From positions 1-5,263 of the forward strand of contig JAUYEQ010000464.1 of NCBI GenBank assembly GCA_030691295.1: a DNA stretch of 5,263 bases, in the 5' to 3' direction. Made by a program: the position numbers and the translations under genes. The notes under the pieces were generated by a model, which did no database searches, was not told the origin of the DNA, and saw nothing but the letters and a program-made list of their open reading frames with translations. Position 1 is the first letter of the stretch; every line of letters starts with the position of its first letter. Of this stretch, positions 1 to 5,263 are shown piece by piece. Source of the DNA: Bacteroidota bacterium. GTDB taxonomy: Bacteria > Bacteroidota > Bacteroidia > Bacteroidales > Prolixibacteraceae.

Positions 1-1
1 A

Positions 2-271
2 GACATTGAATCGGTGGTTATTAAAAGCAATCGCACAATTTCGCCGGAAAAGCTCGATGAATTTCTGAAGGCTGTTCATTCAGGTTGTATCCGCAGCAAA
101 GGTTACATCAACATGACTTCAGGAGCGAAAGTATTTTTGCAGGGAAGTTTTGACCAGTTTACCCTTCAGGAAGTGGAGACATTTGCAGCCCCGACCGAAT
201 TTATTGTGATCGGAAATTTTTCCGGAGAACAAAATCATCAGAAACTATTCGAAAACCTTTGCACATCATGA
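2..271 (+). CDS. CobW/P47K-family GTP-binding protein, C-terminal fragment (5' end off-window)
   Basis: The frame is open from the left edge, beginning DIESVVIKSN, and ends at TGA 269-271, so about 89 C-terminal residues are visible. They match the CobW C-terminal domain: an opening beta strand (IESVVIKS), then PEKLDEFL, where a helix follows the strand, then a GCIRSKGYINM strand resembling the usual 'G.IRAKG' motif, and a closing FIVIGNF strand. The G-domain (Walker A, metal-binding CxCC) would lie off-window to the left. CobW-type proteins are cytoplasmic GTPases that act as metal or cofactor chaperones. The next gene starts inside this stop codon and encodes a B12-methyltransferase activation-domain protein, so this member probably serves corrinoid enzyme maturation or reactivation rather than zinc homeostasis; that role is inferred from context. 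A GTG at position 14 is in frame but is internal, not a start. The C-terminal domain alone does not separate the CobW subfamilies. Confidence 0.8.
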   Translation, partial: DIESVVIKSNRTISPEKLDEFLKAVHSGCIRSKGYINMTSGAKVFLQGSFDQFTLQEVETFAAPTEFIVIGNFSGEQNHQKLFENLCTS

Positions 272-984
272 TCCATACCGTTTCATATTCTTTTAGCGAA
301 CTCACTTTAGACCTGAATTATCTGTCGGCCATGCTCGGTTTCCCGGATGGTGTTCTTCCTGAACCATTCGACCAGTATGTTGCCGAAGCAATTCAGGAGA
401 CCGAATCGCTGTGTGATATCCGCGGAGCTTTTTGTTTTCAGCAAAACAGTGAGTTTATCGCCGGCAATAGTTGTATTTCGGTGGATGGAATTGAATTTGG
501 AATAGGTAAAACCGTCGCCAAAGAATTGAGGAATGCCACTTCGGTTGCCTTGTTCGTTTGTACAGCCGGTGAAAGAATCAGCGGCCGTTCAAAGGAATTA
601 TTAACTGGTGAAAATCCAGTATTGGGCTATGTTTTCGATGTTTTGGGCTCAATGATTGTCGAAACTGCCACCGATCAGTTGCAAAAAGAGATCTCCCGAA
701 TTGCAAATTCAGAAGATCTCTCAGTTACCAATCGTTACAGTCCGGGTTATTGTAAATGGAGCGTGGGCGATCAGCACAAACTGTTTTCTTTTTTTCCGCC
801 CAATTGCTGCGGAATCAGCCTTACCGACTCGGCACTGATGTATCCGATTAAATCGGTCAGTGGAATGATTGGACTTGGAAAAGAAGTTAAATTCAGGGAA
901 TACACCTGCGATTTATGCAGCCAGGCTGAATGTTTCCACAGAAATTACATGAGGCGAAGCGGAACGACGTCATCGGTGGTGTAA
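268..984 (+). CDS. Vitamin B12-dependent methionine synthase activation-domain protein (corrinoid protein reactivation)
   Basis: This 238-residue cytoplasmic protein has no signal peptide. The ATG at 268 overlaps the upstream TGA as ATGA, which implies translational coupling; an in-frame TTG at 259 is less likely. It resembles the C-terminal activation domain of MetH, which binds S-adenosylmethionine and lets a reduced corrinoid be remethylated. Visible support is the RYSPGY motif (residues 156-161), matching the RxxPGY S-adenosylmethionine-binding signature, and the stretch 182-200 containing GISLTDSALMYP and SVSG, matching the family's 'GI.LTES.AMYP..SVSG' block. The N-terminal half (about 1-145) is the less conserved alpha/beta part of such stand-alone proteins. 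Cys180-Cys181 and a C-terminal CDLCSQAEC (Cys214, 217, 222) suggest a metal or Fe-S site; this is inferred. Stand-alone members usually sit beside corrinoid proteins and MtaA/uroporphyrinogen-decarboxylase-like or MttB-like methyltransferases. The partner methyltransferase is expected left of the window. It could instead complete a split methionine synthase. Confidence 0.85.
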   Translation: MIHTVSYSFSELTLDLNYLSAMLGFPDGVLPEPFDQYVAEAIQETESLCDIRGAFCFQQNSEFIAGNSCISVDGIEFGIGKTVAKELRNATSVALFVCTAGERISGRSKELLTGENPVLGYVFDVLGSMIVETATDQLQKEISRIANSEDLSVTNRYSPGYCKWSVGDQHKLFSFFPPNCCGISLTDSALMYPIKSVSGMIGLGKEVKFREYTCDLCSQAECFHRNYMRRSGTTSSVV

Positions 985-1145
985 AACCATTTTGCATCCA
1001 AACTTATCCGACTATTTATGGGCTACTGAAAAATTTATTATAAACTGATAATGAATAGTATAAAGATAATTCACAAGAACAAAGTGCAAGCATTTTACAA
1101 GGAACATTCAAATAAGCGTGCACTCGAAATTTTCAGTCAATCATA
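985..1145. other. AT-rich intergenic spacer between convergent operons
   Basis: This is the first part of the 314-bp gap between the B12-activation gene and the convergent PL22-like gene. I see no coding potential, RNA gene or clear intrinsic terminator. The only internal structure is a loose inverted repeat, AGTGCAAGC (1083-1091) against GCGTGCACT (1116-1124), with 8 of 9 positions pairing across a 24-nt loop and no T-run close behind. It may help end transcription of the plus-strand operon, but support is weak. The rest of the gap is the structured repeat at 1146-1267 and a short spacer. Confidence 0.5.
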
Positions 1146-1267
1146 AATATCCCAGAGGGATAAAATGTTTATAGAAAATGAATCATACAAGCAGATATTC
1201 AACCCCAGCCGGGGTTGTACAACTTTCCAATCATCATTTTCTATAAATATATGACCTCTCTGAGGTC
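1146..1267. repeat. Structured intergenic repeat, copy 1 (three hairpins plus long-range stem)
   Basis: This 122-bp element is about 82% identical by hand alignment (21 mismatches, one gap) to the copy at 4073-4193, in the same orientation. It has a left terminal hairpin, TATCCC-AGA-GGGATA (1148-1162); a central hairpin, CAACCCC-AGCC-GGGGTTG (1200-1217); and a right terminal hairpin, GACCTC-TCT-GAGGTC (1253-1267). TTTATAGAAAATGA (1168-1181) is the perfect reverse complement of 1234-1247. The terminal hairpins can also pair with each other, extending that stem to 34 against 34 nt with 26 Watson-Crick and 3 G-T pairs. The first 17 and last 16 bases are identical in both copies. It encodes nothing recognisable. 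The architecture resembles REP/BIME-type repeats or non-autonomous relatives of IS200/IS605 elements; the family is not identified. It sits between convergent operons, where it might also act as a transcription barrier. Confidence 0.9.
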
Positions 1268-1298
1268 TTTCAATCTTCTTATAGTTTTTCAGCAGCCC

Positions 1299-2651
1299 TT
1301 ATTTACTTTTCAACCAATCTTCGGGCACAGGAACAATGCAGATATTCATACTTTTATTGTCTTCGGAAAGCATGGCCGATTGAATCTCGATCCTGGTTCC
1401 GTCAGGACTAAACGTTGGATGAGGATGATCGGCAGCTGTGGTTTTATGGCCAGTTGTCAGCAAAATCATTTCATGGGTTTTCCGGTCGATCAAATACAGG
1501 TTTCGGGCAAAATCGTCGCCAGCCACAAAACGCTTGTCAGCCGAACCGTTCACATGCCAGAAGCCGCTACCAAACGGAATTTGTCCGGCAATGCTCATTT
1601 CGCGCGTGTTGATATTGACGATTCCCAATCCGGTAGGCTTTTCGCGCGTGCCGCTTGGCCCCCACTCCGGTTCCTGACCCGGATTCGCACCTTTCACATC
1701 GGTTCCCGGTTTATTTTCGGTGGAAGTATTCTGAATTTTACGGTGACCCATGATCGCAAAAGCCACTTCGTCGGGACTAATTACCGCTTCATGAGTAATC
1801 CACTCATAAGTAGATTCGGGATAAAGCGGGCGCAAACCGGTGCCATCTGAGTTTACTATCCAGGTTCGTTGAAGCGATTTGCCACCGGTTTCCCAGCAGA
1901 AAATAATCTGCCCCGGAACCCACGGATTGGTTTGGATATGCCCTACCTGAAATGGAACTGACACGACATATTTCATTTCGCCTGTCCGGATATTCATTCC
2001 TGCGATACCGGCCGGCCCAGCGCCCATTTTTCGCGGGCCGAAAGCTTCTTCGATTTTTGTTCCCGCCGGAAGATGTTTCATTGCTTCTGTTTTTCCTACC
2101 CGGAACCAAACCCATTGCTCATCACCATCGAGCGCCATATCACCACCAGCTTCCCATTCAGGAGGTGTAGAGCCACAGATTCGCTGATAGACAGATTCAG
2201 ACTTGAGTTCACCAGATTTACTGTCGGCAAACAATTTGGCCAGATCAACCTCAACGATATCAAGTTGCTTTGATTCATTTTCAGTCTGAGGTTTCCGCAT
2301 AAAATACAGTTTCATGGATTTCCGGGCCACGTTCAGCATTCCAGTGTATCCGCCTTCTGTAACCTGAACGATCTCACCCGATTTTTCGTTGACGGCCATC
2401 GCCTCATCTTTCACCCGATCGGACCGGAAGATGAGCCATTCGCTATCGGAAGTCCATTGATTGTGGGTTTGATAGATTTTGCTGTCGCCTGCAGGATTAC
2501 TGGTCAGGAAAGTTAATTGGGTACCGGTCACCGGATCTTTCACTACTTTTCGTTCAGAAGGGAATCGGTGGCCAATTTGTGCCTGAACCGGGGAATTTCC
2601 GATCATGCAAATACCAGCAATAATCAGGATAATAAAAATTGAGGTTTTCAT
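1299..2651 (-). CDS. Oligogalacturonate lyase-like (PL22-type) exported beta-propeller protein
   Basis: This protein has 450 residues. Residues 1-24 are a Sec signal peptide (MKTS, hydrophobic IFIILIIAGICMIG, then PVQA before the likely cut), so it is probably periplasmic, whereas the studied PL22 oligogalacturonate lyases are cytoplasmic and about 390 residues. The mature part reads as TolB-like propeller repeats: GHRFPSE and DPVTGTQLTFLT near the N-terminus, WTSDSEWLIFRSDR (66-79), GHIQTNPW (237-244), WIVNSDGTGLRPLYPES (264-280), ITHEAVISPDE (285-295), GFWHVNGSADKRF (363-375) and HPHPTFSPDG (409-418). His238, His287, His409 and His411 match the family's catalytic and Mn-binding histidines. 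The Gln three residues before the HxH pair in characterised enzymes is Ala406 here, by comparison from memory. A Gly/Pro/Glu-rich insertion spans about 305-340. The expected reaction is beta-elimination of short, often unsaturated, galacturonides. The Gln change leaves the exact substrate open; a related uronide is possible. The start lies 3 nt after the GH105 stop, indicating co-transcription. Confidence 0.82.
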   Translation of the reverse strand: MKTSIFIILIIAGICMIGNSPVQAQIGHRFPSERKVVKDPVTGTQLTFLTSNPAGDSKIYQTHNQWTSDSEWLIFRSDRVKDEAMAVNEKSGEIVQVTEGGYTGMLNVARKSMKLYFMRKPQTENESKQLDIVEVDLAKLFADSKSGELKSESVYQRICGSTPPEWEAGGDMALDGDEQWVWFRVGKTEAMKHLPAGTKIEEAFGPRKMGAGPAGIAGMNIRTGEMKYVVSVPFQVGHIQTNPWVPGQIIFCWETGGKSLQRTWIVNSDGTGLRPLYPESTYEWITHEAVISPDEVAFAIMGHRKIQNTSTENKPGTDVKGANPGQEPEWGPSGTREKPTGLGIVNINTREMSIAGQIPFGSGFWHVNGSADKRFVAGDDFARNLYLIDRKTHEMILLTTGHKTTAADHPHPTFSPDGTRIEIQSAMLSEDNKSMNICIVPVPEDWLKSK

Positions 2652-2654
2652 ATT

Positions 2655-4037
2655 TTACTTCGCATCAAAGATAGCTCCGTCCGTTTTTACTTCTTTTGAA
2701 TAAAACTGTATGGCGCTGTCGTTCATCTTTGGAAAATGATTTTTCAGCATTTCAATCATTTCAGCTCCGGCTAATAATACCGGGCCATAGCCGTGTGCAG
2801 CAAAAACGTTGATTGGCCTGTAATAATAGAAAGCAGGATCGAATCCCATTCCGGTACCCACACAAGTGCCTTCAACCTGTCCCTTTTCGTTCACTTGTGT
2901 AGTTACCGCATTCCAGGCCAGGCAAACCATCGGGCCATAAACCTGGTCGTCGATGTAACCACGGTTAATTGCCTTTGCAATTGAATAAACATAAATGGCA
3001 GTTGCCGAAGTTTCGAGATAAGAGTCGTTTTTGTCGATCAACTGGTGCCAGAAACCTTTTGGCGACTGGTAATTGGCCAAACCGCGAATGTGGCGTTTCA
3101 GCAAATCGAGCACCTGATCGCGACCGGCATAATCGACGGGCAAAACGTCAAGCAGTTCAACCATGGTCATTACCGCCCAACCATTGGCACGAGCCCAATG
3201 AAACTGCGGGTGTTCAGGCATTTCCTGAATCCAGCCGTGCATGAATAACCCTTTGTCGTAATTGAACATGCGTTTTGAGAATTGCAGTACCTGGTTGATG
3301 GCATCGTCGTAATATTTCGTTTGGCCGGTGTATTTTCCCATTTGCGCCAATGCCGGAACACTCATAAACAGGTCATCGAGCCAAAGTGAATTGGGAAGCG
3401 GCCGGTTGCGGGCCAGGGTTCCGTCGTCGAAACGCTGTTGCTTATTGCTGATGTAGTCGATAAAATTGTCGATCATCGGATTCAGGTCAGCGCCGATATT
3501 GGCTTGTTCCGCCTTGATCATCGCGGCACACATGGCCCCGGCATCGTCGAGTGCATGCGGACGAACAACAGAAAACATAGCATGATGCGCATCAGGACTA
3601 TTCTGTTCCAGTTTAAGAAAATGAGGGCGGATATCGGCCAAAAACTTCATCCGTTTGAACGTGTAATCGACATATTTCTGATCGCCGGTAGCTTGCGAAG
3701 CGAGCAACATTCCGGCATAGGTAACACCCCACTCGTAGCTTATCAGGCGGAAATCGCCTTGCTTGAATTTCGTTTGCGCGTTTACTTTGGTAAAGTCAGA
3801 TAATACAGTTCCTGAAGCATCGGTTAATTGGGTTGGGGTTGTAGCTTCAAGGTAGTTGTAAACCCGGTCGAGTACTTTTGTTATTTCTGAAGAAGTTGGA
3901 ATAATATAAGGAGTATCGTAGTCGGGTTGCAGCAAATGCAGGGGTGCGTTCGCGTCGTTTTGTTGTTTCGCCGGCTGGGTTTGCGAAAATGCTAAAACCG
4001 GACTCAGCATCAGAACTGAAAGAATATTTTTGATCAT
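2655..4037 (-). CDS. Glycoside hydrolase family 105 (GH88/105) unsaturated uronyl hydrolase, exported
   Basis: This 460-residue protein begins with a signal peptide (about 1-18, MIKNILSVLMLSPVLAFS) and has no lipobox Cys, so it is predicted to be soluble and periplasmic. It is followed by a Gln/Asn/Pro-rich linker and an (alpha/alpha)6-barrel catalytic domain from about residue 50. Family landmarks are YEWGVTYAGML (101-111), HALDDAGAMCAAMIKA (161-176), LPNSLWLDDLFMSVPAL (214-230), HPQFHWARANGWAVMTMVELLDVLP (276-300), GFWHQLID (328-335), LETSATAIYVYSIAKAI (341-357) and AHGYGPVLLAGAEMI (414-428). Asp221 or Asp222 of the WLDDL motif should be the catalytic acid that hydrates the enol-ether double bond. 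Such enzymes remove the 4,5-unsaturated galacturonyl or glucuronyl residue that lyases leave at the non-reducing end of oligosaccharides such as rhamnogalacturonan. It is first in a two-gene minus-strand operon with the PL22-like gene. The ATG at 4037 has an A-rich leader and no Shine-Dalgarno sequence, as is usual in Bacteroidota. The family is secure; rhamnogalacturonan versus another uronide is not. Confidence 0.93.
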   Translation of the reverse strand: MIKNILSVLMLSPVLAFSQTQPAKQQNDANAPLHLLQPDYDTPYIIPTSSEITKVLDRVYNYLEATTPTQLTDASGTVLSDFTKVNAQTKFKQGDFRLISYEWGVTYAGMLLASQATGDQKYVDYTFKRMKFLADIRPHFLKLEQNSPDAHHAMFSVVRPHALDDAGAMCAAMIKAEQANIGADLNPMIDNFIDYISNKQQRFDDGTLARNRPLPNSLWLDDLFMSVPALAQMGKYTGQTKYYDDAINQVLQFSKRMFNYDKGLFMHGWIQEMPEHPQFHWARANGWAVMTMVELLDVLPVDYAGRDQVLDLLKRHIRGLANYQSPKGFWHQLIDKNDSYLETSATAIYVYSIAKAINRGYIDDQVYGPMVCLAWNAVTTQVNEKGQVEGTCVGTGMGFDPAFYYYRPINVFAAHGYGPVLLAGAEMIEMLKNHFPKMNDSAIQFYSKEVKTDGAIFDAK

Positions 4038-4072
4038 CGTTATTAGGTTTTTATCTGGTTAATAAACAGAAC

Positions 4073-4193
4073 AATATCCCAGAGGGATAAGATATTTATA
4101 GAAAAGGAAACCTTTGAGTGAATATTCGACCCCCGAGGGGGTCGAACAACTTTCTCATCACCATTTCTATAAATATGTGACCTCTCTGAGGTC
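4073..4193. repeat. Structured intergenic repeat, copy 2
   Basis: This is the second copy of the element at 1146-1267, in the same orientation, lying between the SusD terminator and the GH105 start. Its hairpins are TATCCC-AGA-GGGATA (4075-4089, identical to copy 1), TTCGACCCC-CGAG-GGGGTCGAA (4125-4146, a 9-bp stem with a 4-nt loop) and GACCTC-TCT-GAGGTC (4179-4193, identical to copy 1). In the central stem, an A-T pair of copy 1 (1201/1216) is a G-C pair here (4128/4143), a compensatory change that favours selection for the fold. The long-range stem persists: 4093-4107 pairs with 4161-4175 at 14 of 15 positions. Differences cluster in the linker 4109-4121. Because it lies 36 bp upstream of the GH105 ATG, it may overlap that operon's promoter or sit in its 5' leader, with its reverse complement in the RNA. 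Confidence 0.9.
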
Positions 4194-4224
4194 CAAAGTT
4201 TGATTTTCTGAAGAATGAAATTAC

Positions 4225-4257
4225 AAAAAAATATGGAGGCACATTGCGCCTCCATAT
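4225..4257 (-). terminator. Rho-independent terminator of the SusD-like gene
   Basis: Read on the minus strand, ATATGGAGGC (complement of 4248-4257) and its perfect 10-bp partner (4231-4240) enclose a 7-nt loop. The hairpin is followed at once by a run of seven T (complement of 4225-4231; the last pair of the stem overlaps the run). It starts 21 bp past the SusD stop. It should separate SusCD transcripts from the GH105/PL22-like operon, which then needs its own promoter or depends on readthrough. Confidence 0.9.
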
Positions 4258-4278
4258 CAGTTTCGTATTGACCGAAGA

Positions 4279-5263
4279 TTAATAACCAGGATTTTGCATG
4301 GCTGATTTTTCTTCAGAAGTCAGAGGACGTCCTTCTTTATAGATTCCATCCAGAAATGTTTGTGGAATTGGTCGTAAATTGTGGAAATCCTTAATATTTG
4401 GAGCTGCTTCGGGATTATAAGCTTTGGTTCTTGTTACCAGTGTTTTAGTCCGGCTTAGATCTTCCCATCGTAGCCATTCACCACAAAGTTCTCTGGTACG
4501 TTCGTTCAATATCAGGCATAACATTTTGTCATATTGGCTTGCTAAACCCAATTTGGTAATTACTGCTTCATCTTCTGCTGGTAAGGCCGAAGCGCTTGCA
4601 ATGGTTAAATTTGTAGCAGTTGTTGCTACCGGAATGTTATTGGATTCATAATATGAATTTTCTGTCATAAAAGAATTGTCTTTCAGTGGCTGAACAAATG
4701 TAGAAGTAGGATACGACGCAGCGCCATCAGTATAGTACGAGCGGTCTTCACCTTCTTTATAAGCAGCCCGGTTACGAACTGCATTGAGGTATGGCAAAGC
4801 ATCGGAATAAGCGCCAGATCCTGAAGATGCTAACCGGATTTTTGCTTCAGCAGCCATTAAATAGGTCTCGGCAGAACGCGCTAAAATTTCATCGCGCATA
4901 CCTCTGTTGTCATTGATAGCTGTTCTGGCGGATTCAAAATGTTTAGACAATGAAGGGAACCTTGGATTTTTCAAGAGTCCAACGCCGTCGGCAGCATACG
5001 CTACATATACATGAGGGATCGTCTTATTTGTCTTACTGTATAAAATACCTGGATCATTATTATTAATTGTTTTGGCGAAACGATTATCGCCCTTTGAGTT
5101 GATTATATACAGAATACCCAGATCTACTCCCGGGGTATAGGTAATACCTCCAGAAACACCTCCGGCATTTACCCTATGTTTTGTCCTGAATACTTTCCAG
5201 AAACGGGAATCATTGATATGATTAAACACATCGTAGGTAAAATAAGTCGGAGCCAAACGGCTG
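4279..5263 (-). CDS. SusD/RagB-family nutrient-uptake outer membrane lipoprotein, C-terminal part (5' end off-window)
   Basis: The minus-strand frame is open to the right edge, so about 327 C-terminal residues are visible and the N-terminal signal peptide and lipobox lie outside. The TTG at 5256 is an internal Leu codon, not a start. Family marks are the TPR-like helix ARSAETYLMAAEAKIRL with NAVRNRAA following, the late block LILNERTRELCGEWLRWEDLSRTKTL, and the typical ending LRPIPQTFLDGI with a final MQNPGY. SusD proteins are surface glycan-binding lids over a SusC TonB-dependent transporter, whose gene is expected just upstream (right of the window). Their usual length is 500-600 residues, so a little over half is present. 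The downstream GH105 and PL22-like genes suggest a uronic-acid-containing glycan such as a pectin fragment, but SusD sequence alone does not reveal the ligand. Transcription ends at the hairpin 4225-4257. Confidence 0.93.
   Translation of the reverse strand, partial: SRLAPTYFTYDVFNHINDSRFWKVFRTKHRVNAGGVSGGITYTPGVDLGILYIINSKGDNRFAKTINNNDPGILYSKTNKTIPHVYVAYAADGVGLLKNPRFPSLSKHFESARTAINDNRGMRDEILARSAETYLMAAEAKIRLASSGSGAYSDALPYLNAVRNRAAYKEGEDRSYYTDGAASYPTSTFVQPLKDNSFMTENSYYESNNIPVATTATNLTIASASALPAEDEAVITKLGLASQYDKMLCLILNERTRELCGEWLRWEDLSRTKTLVTRTKAYNPEAAPNIKDFHNLRPIPQTFLDGIYKEGRPLTSEEKSAMQNPGY

Noticed and set aside
259..270. TTG at 259 as start of the B12 activation gene
   Set aside because: The ATG at 268, in an ATGA overlap with the upstream stop, is the usual coupled arrangement and costs only three residues.
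1200..1223. Central hairpin of copy 1 with GTTGTACAAC (1214-1223) as an integron attC-like site
   Set aside because: The palindrome is not kept in copy 2 (GTCGAACAAC), and no paired core sites or integrase are visible.
1137..1275. TCAATC at 1137-1142 and 1270-1275 as a target-site duplication around repeat copy 1
   Set aside because: It lies off the symmetric element ends, is only 6 bp in AT-rich DNA, and copy 2 has no matching flanking duplication.
1253..1290. Right hairpin of repeat copy 1 plus a T-rich tail as an intrinsic terminator of the B12 operon
   Set aside because: The tail is interrupted (TTTCAATCTTCTT) and the hairpin is identical in copy 2, where no T-run follows, so terminator function is not its defining role.
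1215..1850. A 211-codon plus-strand open frame antisense to the PL22-like gene
   Set aside because: It is a shadow of a clearly conserved minus-strand gene, starts inside the repeat, and its translation shows no recognisable domain.
4168..4197. Bacteroidota-type promoter for GH105 on the minus strand: TTTG (complement of 4194-4197) and TATTTATA (complement of 4168-4175)
   Set aside because: The downstream box matches TAnnTTTG poorly and belongs to a conserved repeat arm also present in copy 1, so it cannot be called a promoter without transcript-start data.
4043..4255. A 70-codon minus-strand frame covering the repeat and terminator
   Set aside because: It runs through the structured repeat and across the terminator hairpin, and its translation resembles no protein family, so it is non-coding.

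Overview
The window looks like part of a Bacteroidota chromosome, probably a plant- or algal-polysaccharide degrader of the Marinilabiliales/Prolixibacteraceae type. The evidence is a SusD/RagB-family outer-membrane protein, exported carbohydrate-active enzymes in a small operon, start codons preceded by A-rich stretches rather than Shine-Dalgarno sequences, and moderate GC. The rank within Bacteroidota is inferred, not shown.

Layout: (1) 2-984, plus strand. The 3' end of a CobW-type GTPase gene overlaps, by ATGA, a complete gene for a small protein with the activation (reactivation) domain of vitamin-B12-dependent methionine synthase. This is the tail of an operon serving a cobalamin-dependent methyltransferase that lies left of the window. 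(2) 985-1298, intergenic between convergent genes. It holds one copy of a ~121-bp structured repeat (1146-1267). (3) 4037-1299, minus strand. A two-gene operon has a GH105 unsaturated glucuronyl/galacturonyl hydrolase first and an oligogalacturonate-lyase (PL22)-like beta-propeller second, with 3 nt between them. Both carry signal peptides. (4) 4038-4278. This holds a second copy of the structured repeat in the same orientation (4073-4193) and a strong intrinsic terminator (4225-4257) for the next gene. (5) 5263-4279, minus strand. The C-terminal ~327 residues of a SusD-like glycan-binding lipoprotein run off the right edge.

Regions 3-5 form the downstream end of a polysaccharide utilization locus. 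SusC (expected off-window) and SusD would bind and import glycan fragments, and the two periplasmic enzymes would attack the unsaturated uronic-acid ends left by polysaccharide lyases. This points to pectin or a related uronic-acid polysaccharide; the exact substrate cannot be read from the sequence.

The most notable unexplained structure is the repeat pair. The two copies are ~82% identical by hand alignment, with identical terminal 15-bp hairpins, a GC-rich central hairpin with a compensatory base-pair change, and a long-range internal stem. They bracket exactly the GH105/PL22-like gene pair. They resemble a REP/BIME-like or non-autonomous IS (MITE/PATE) family.
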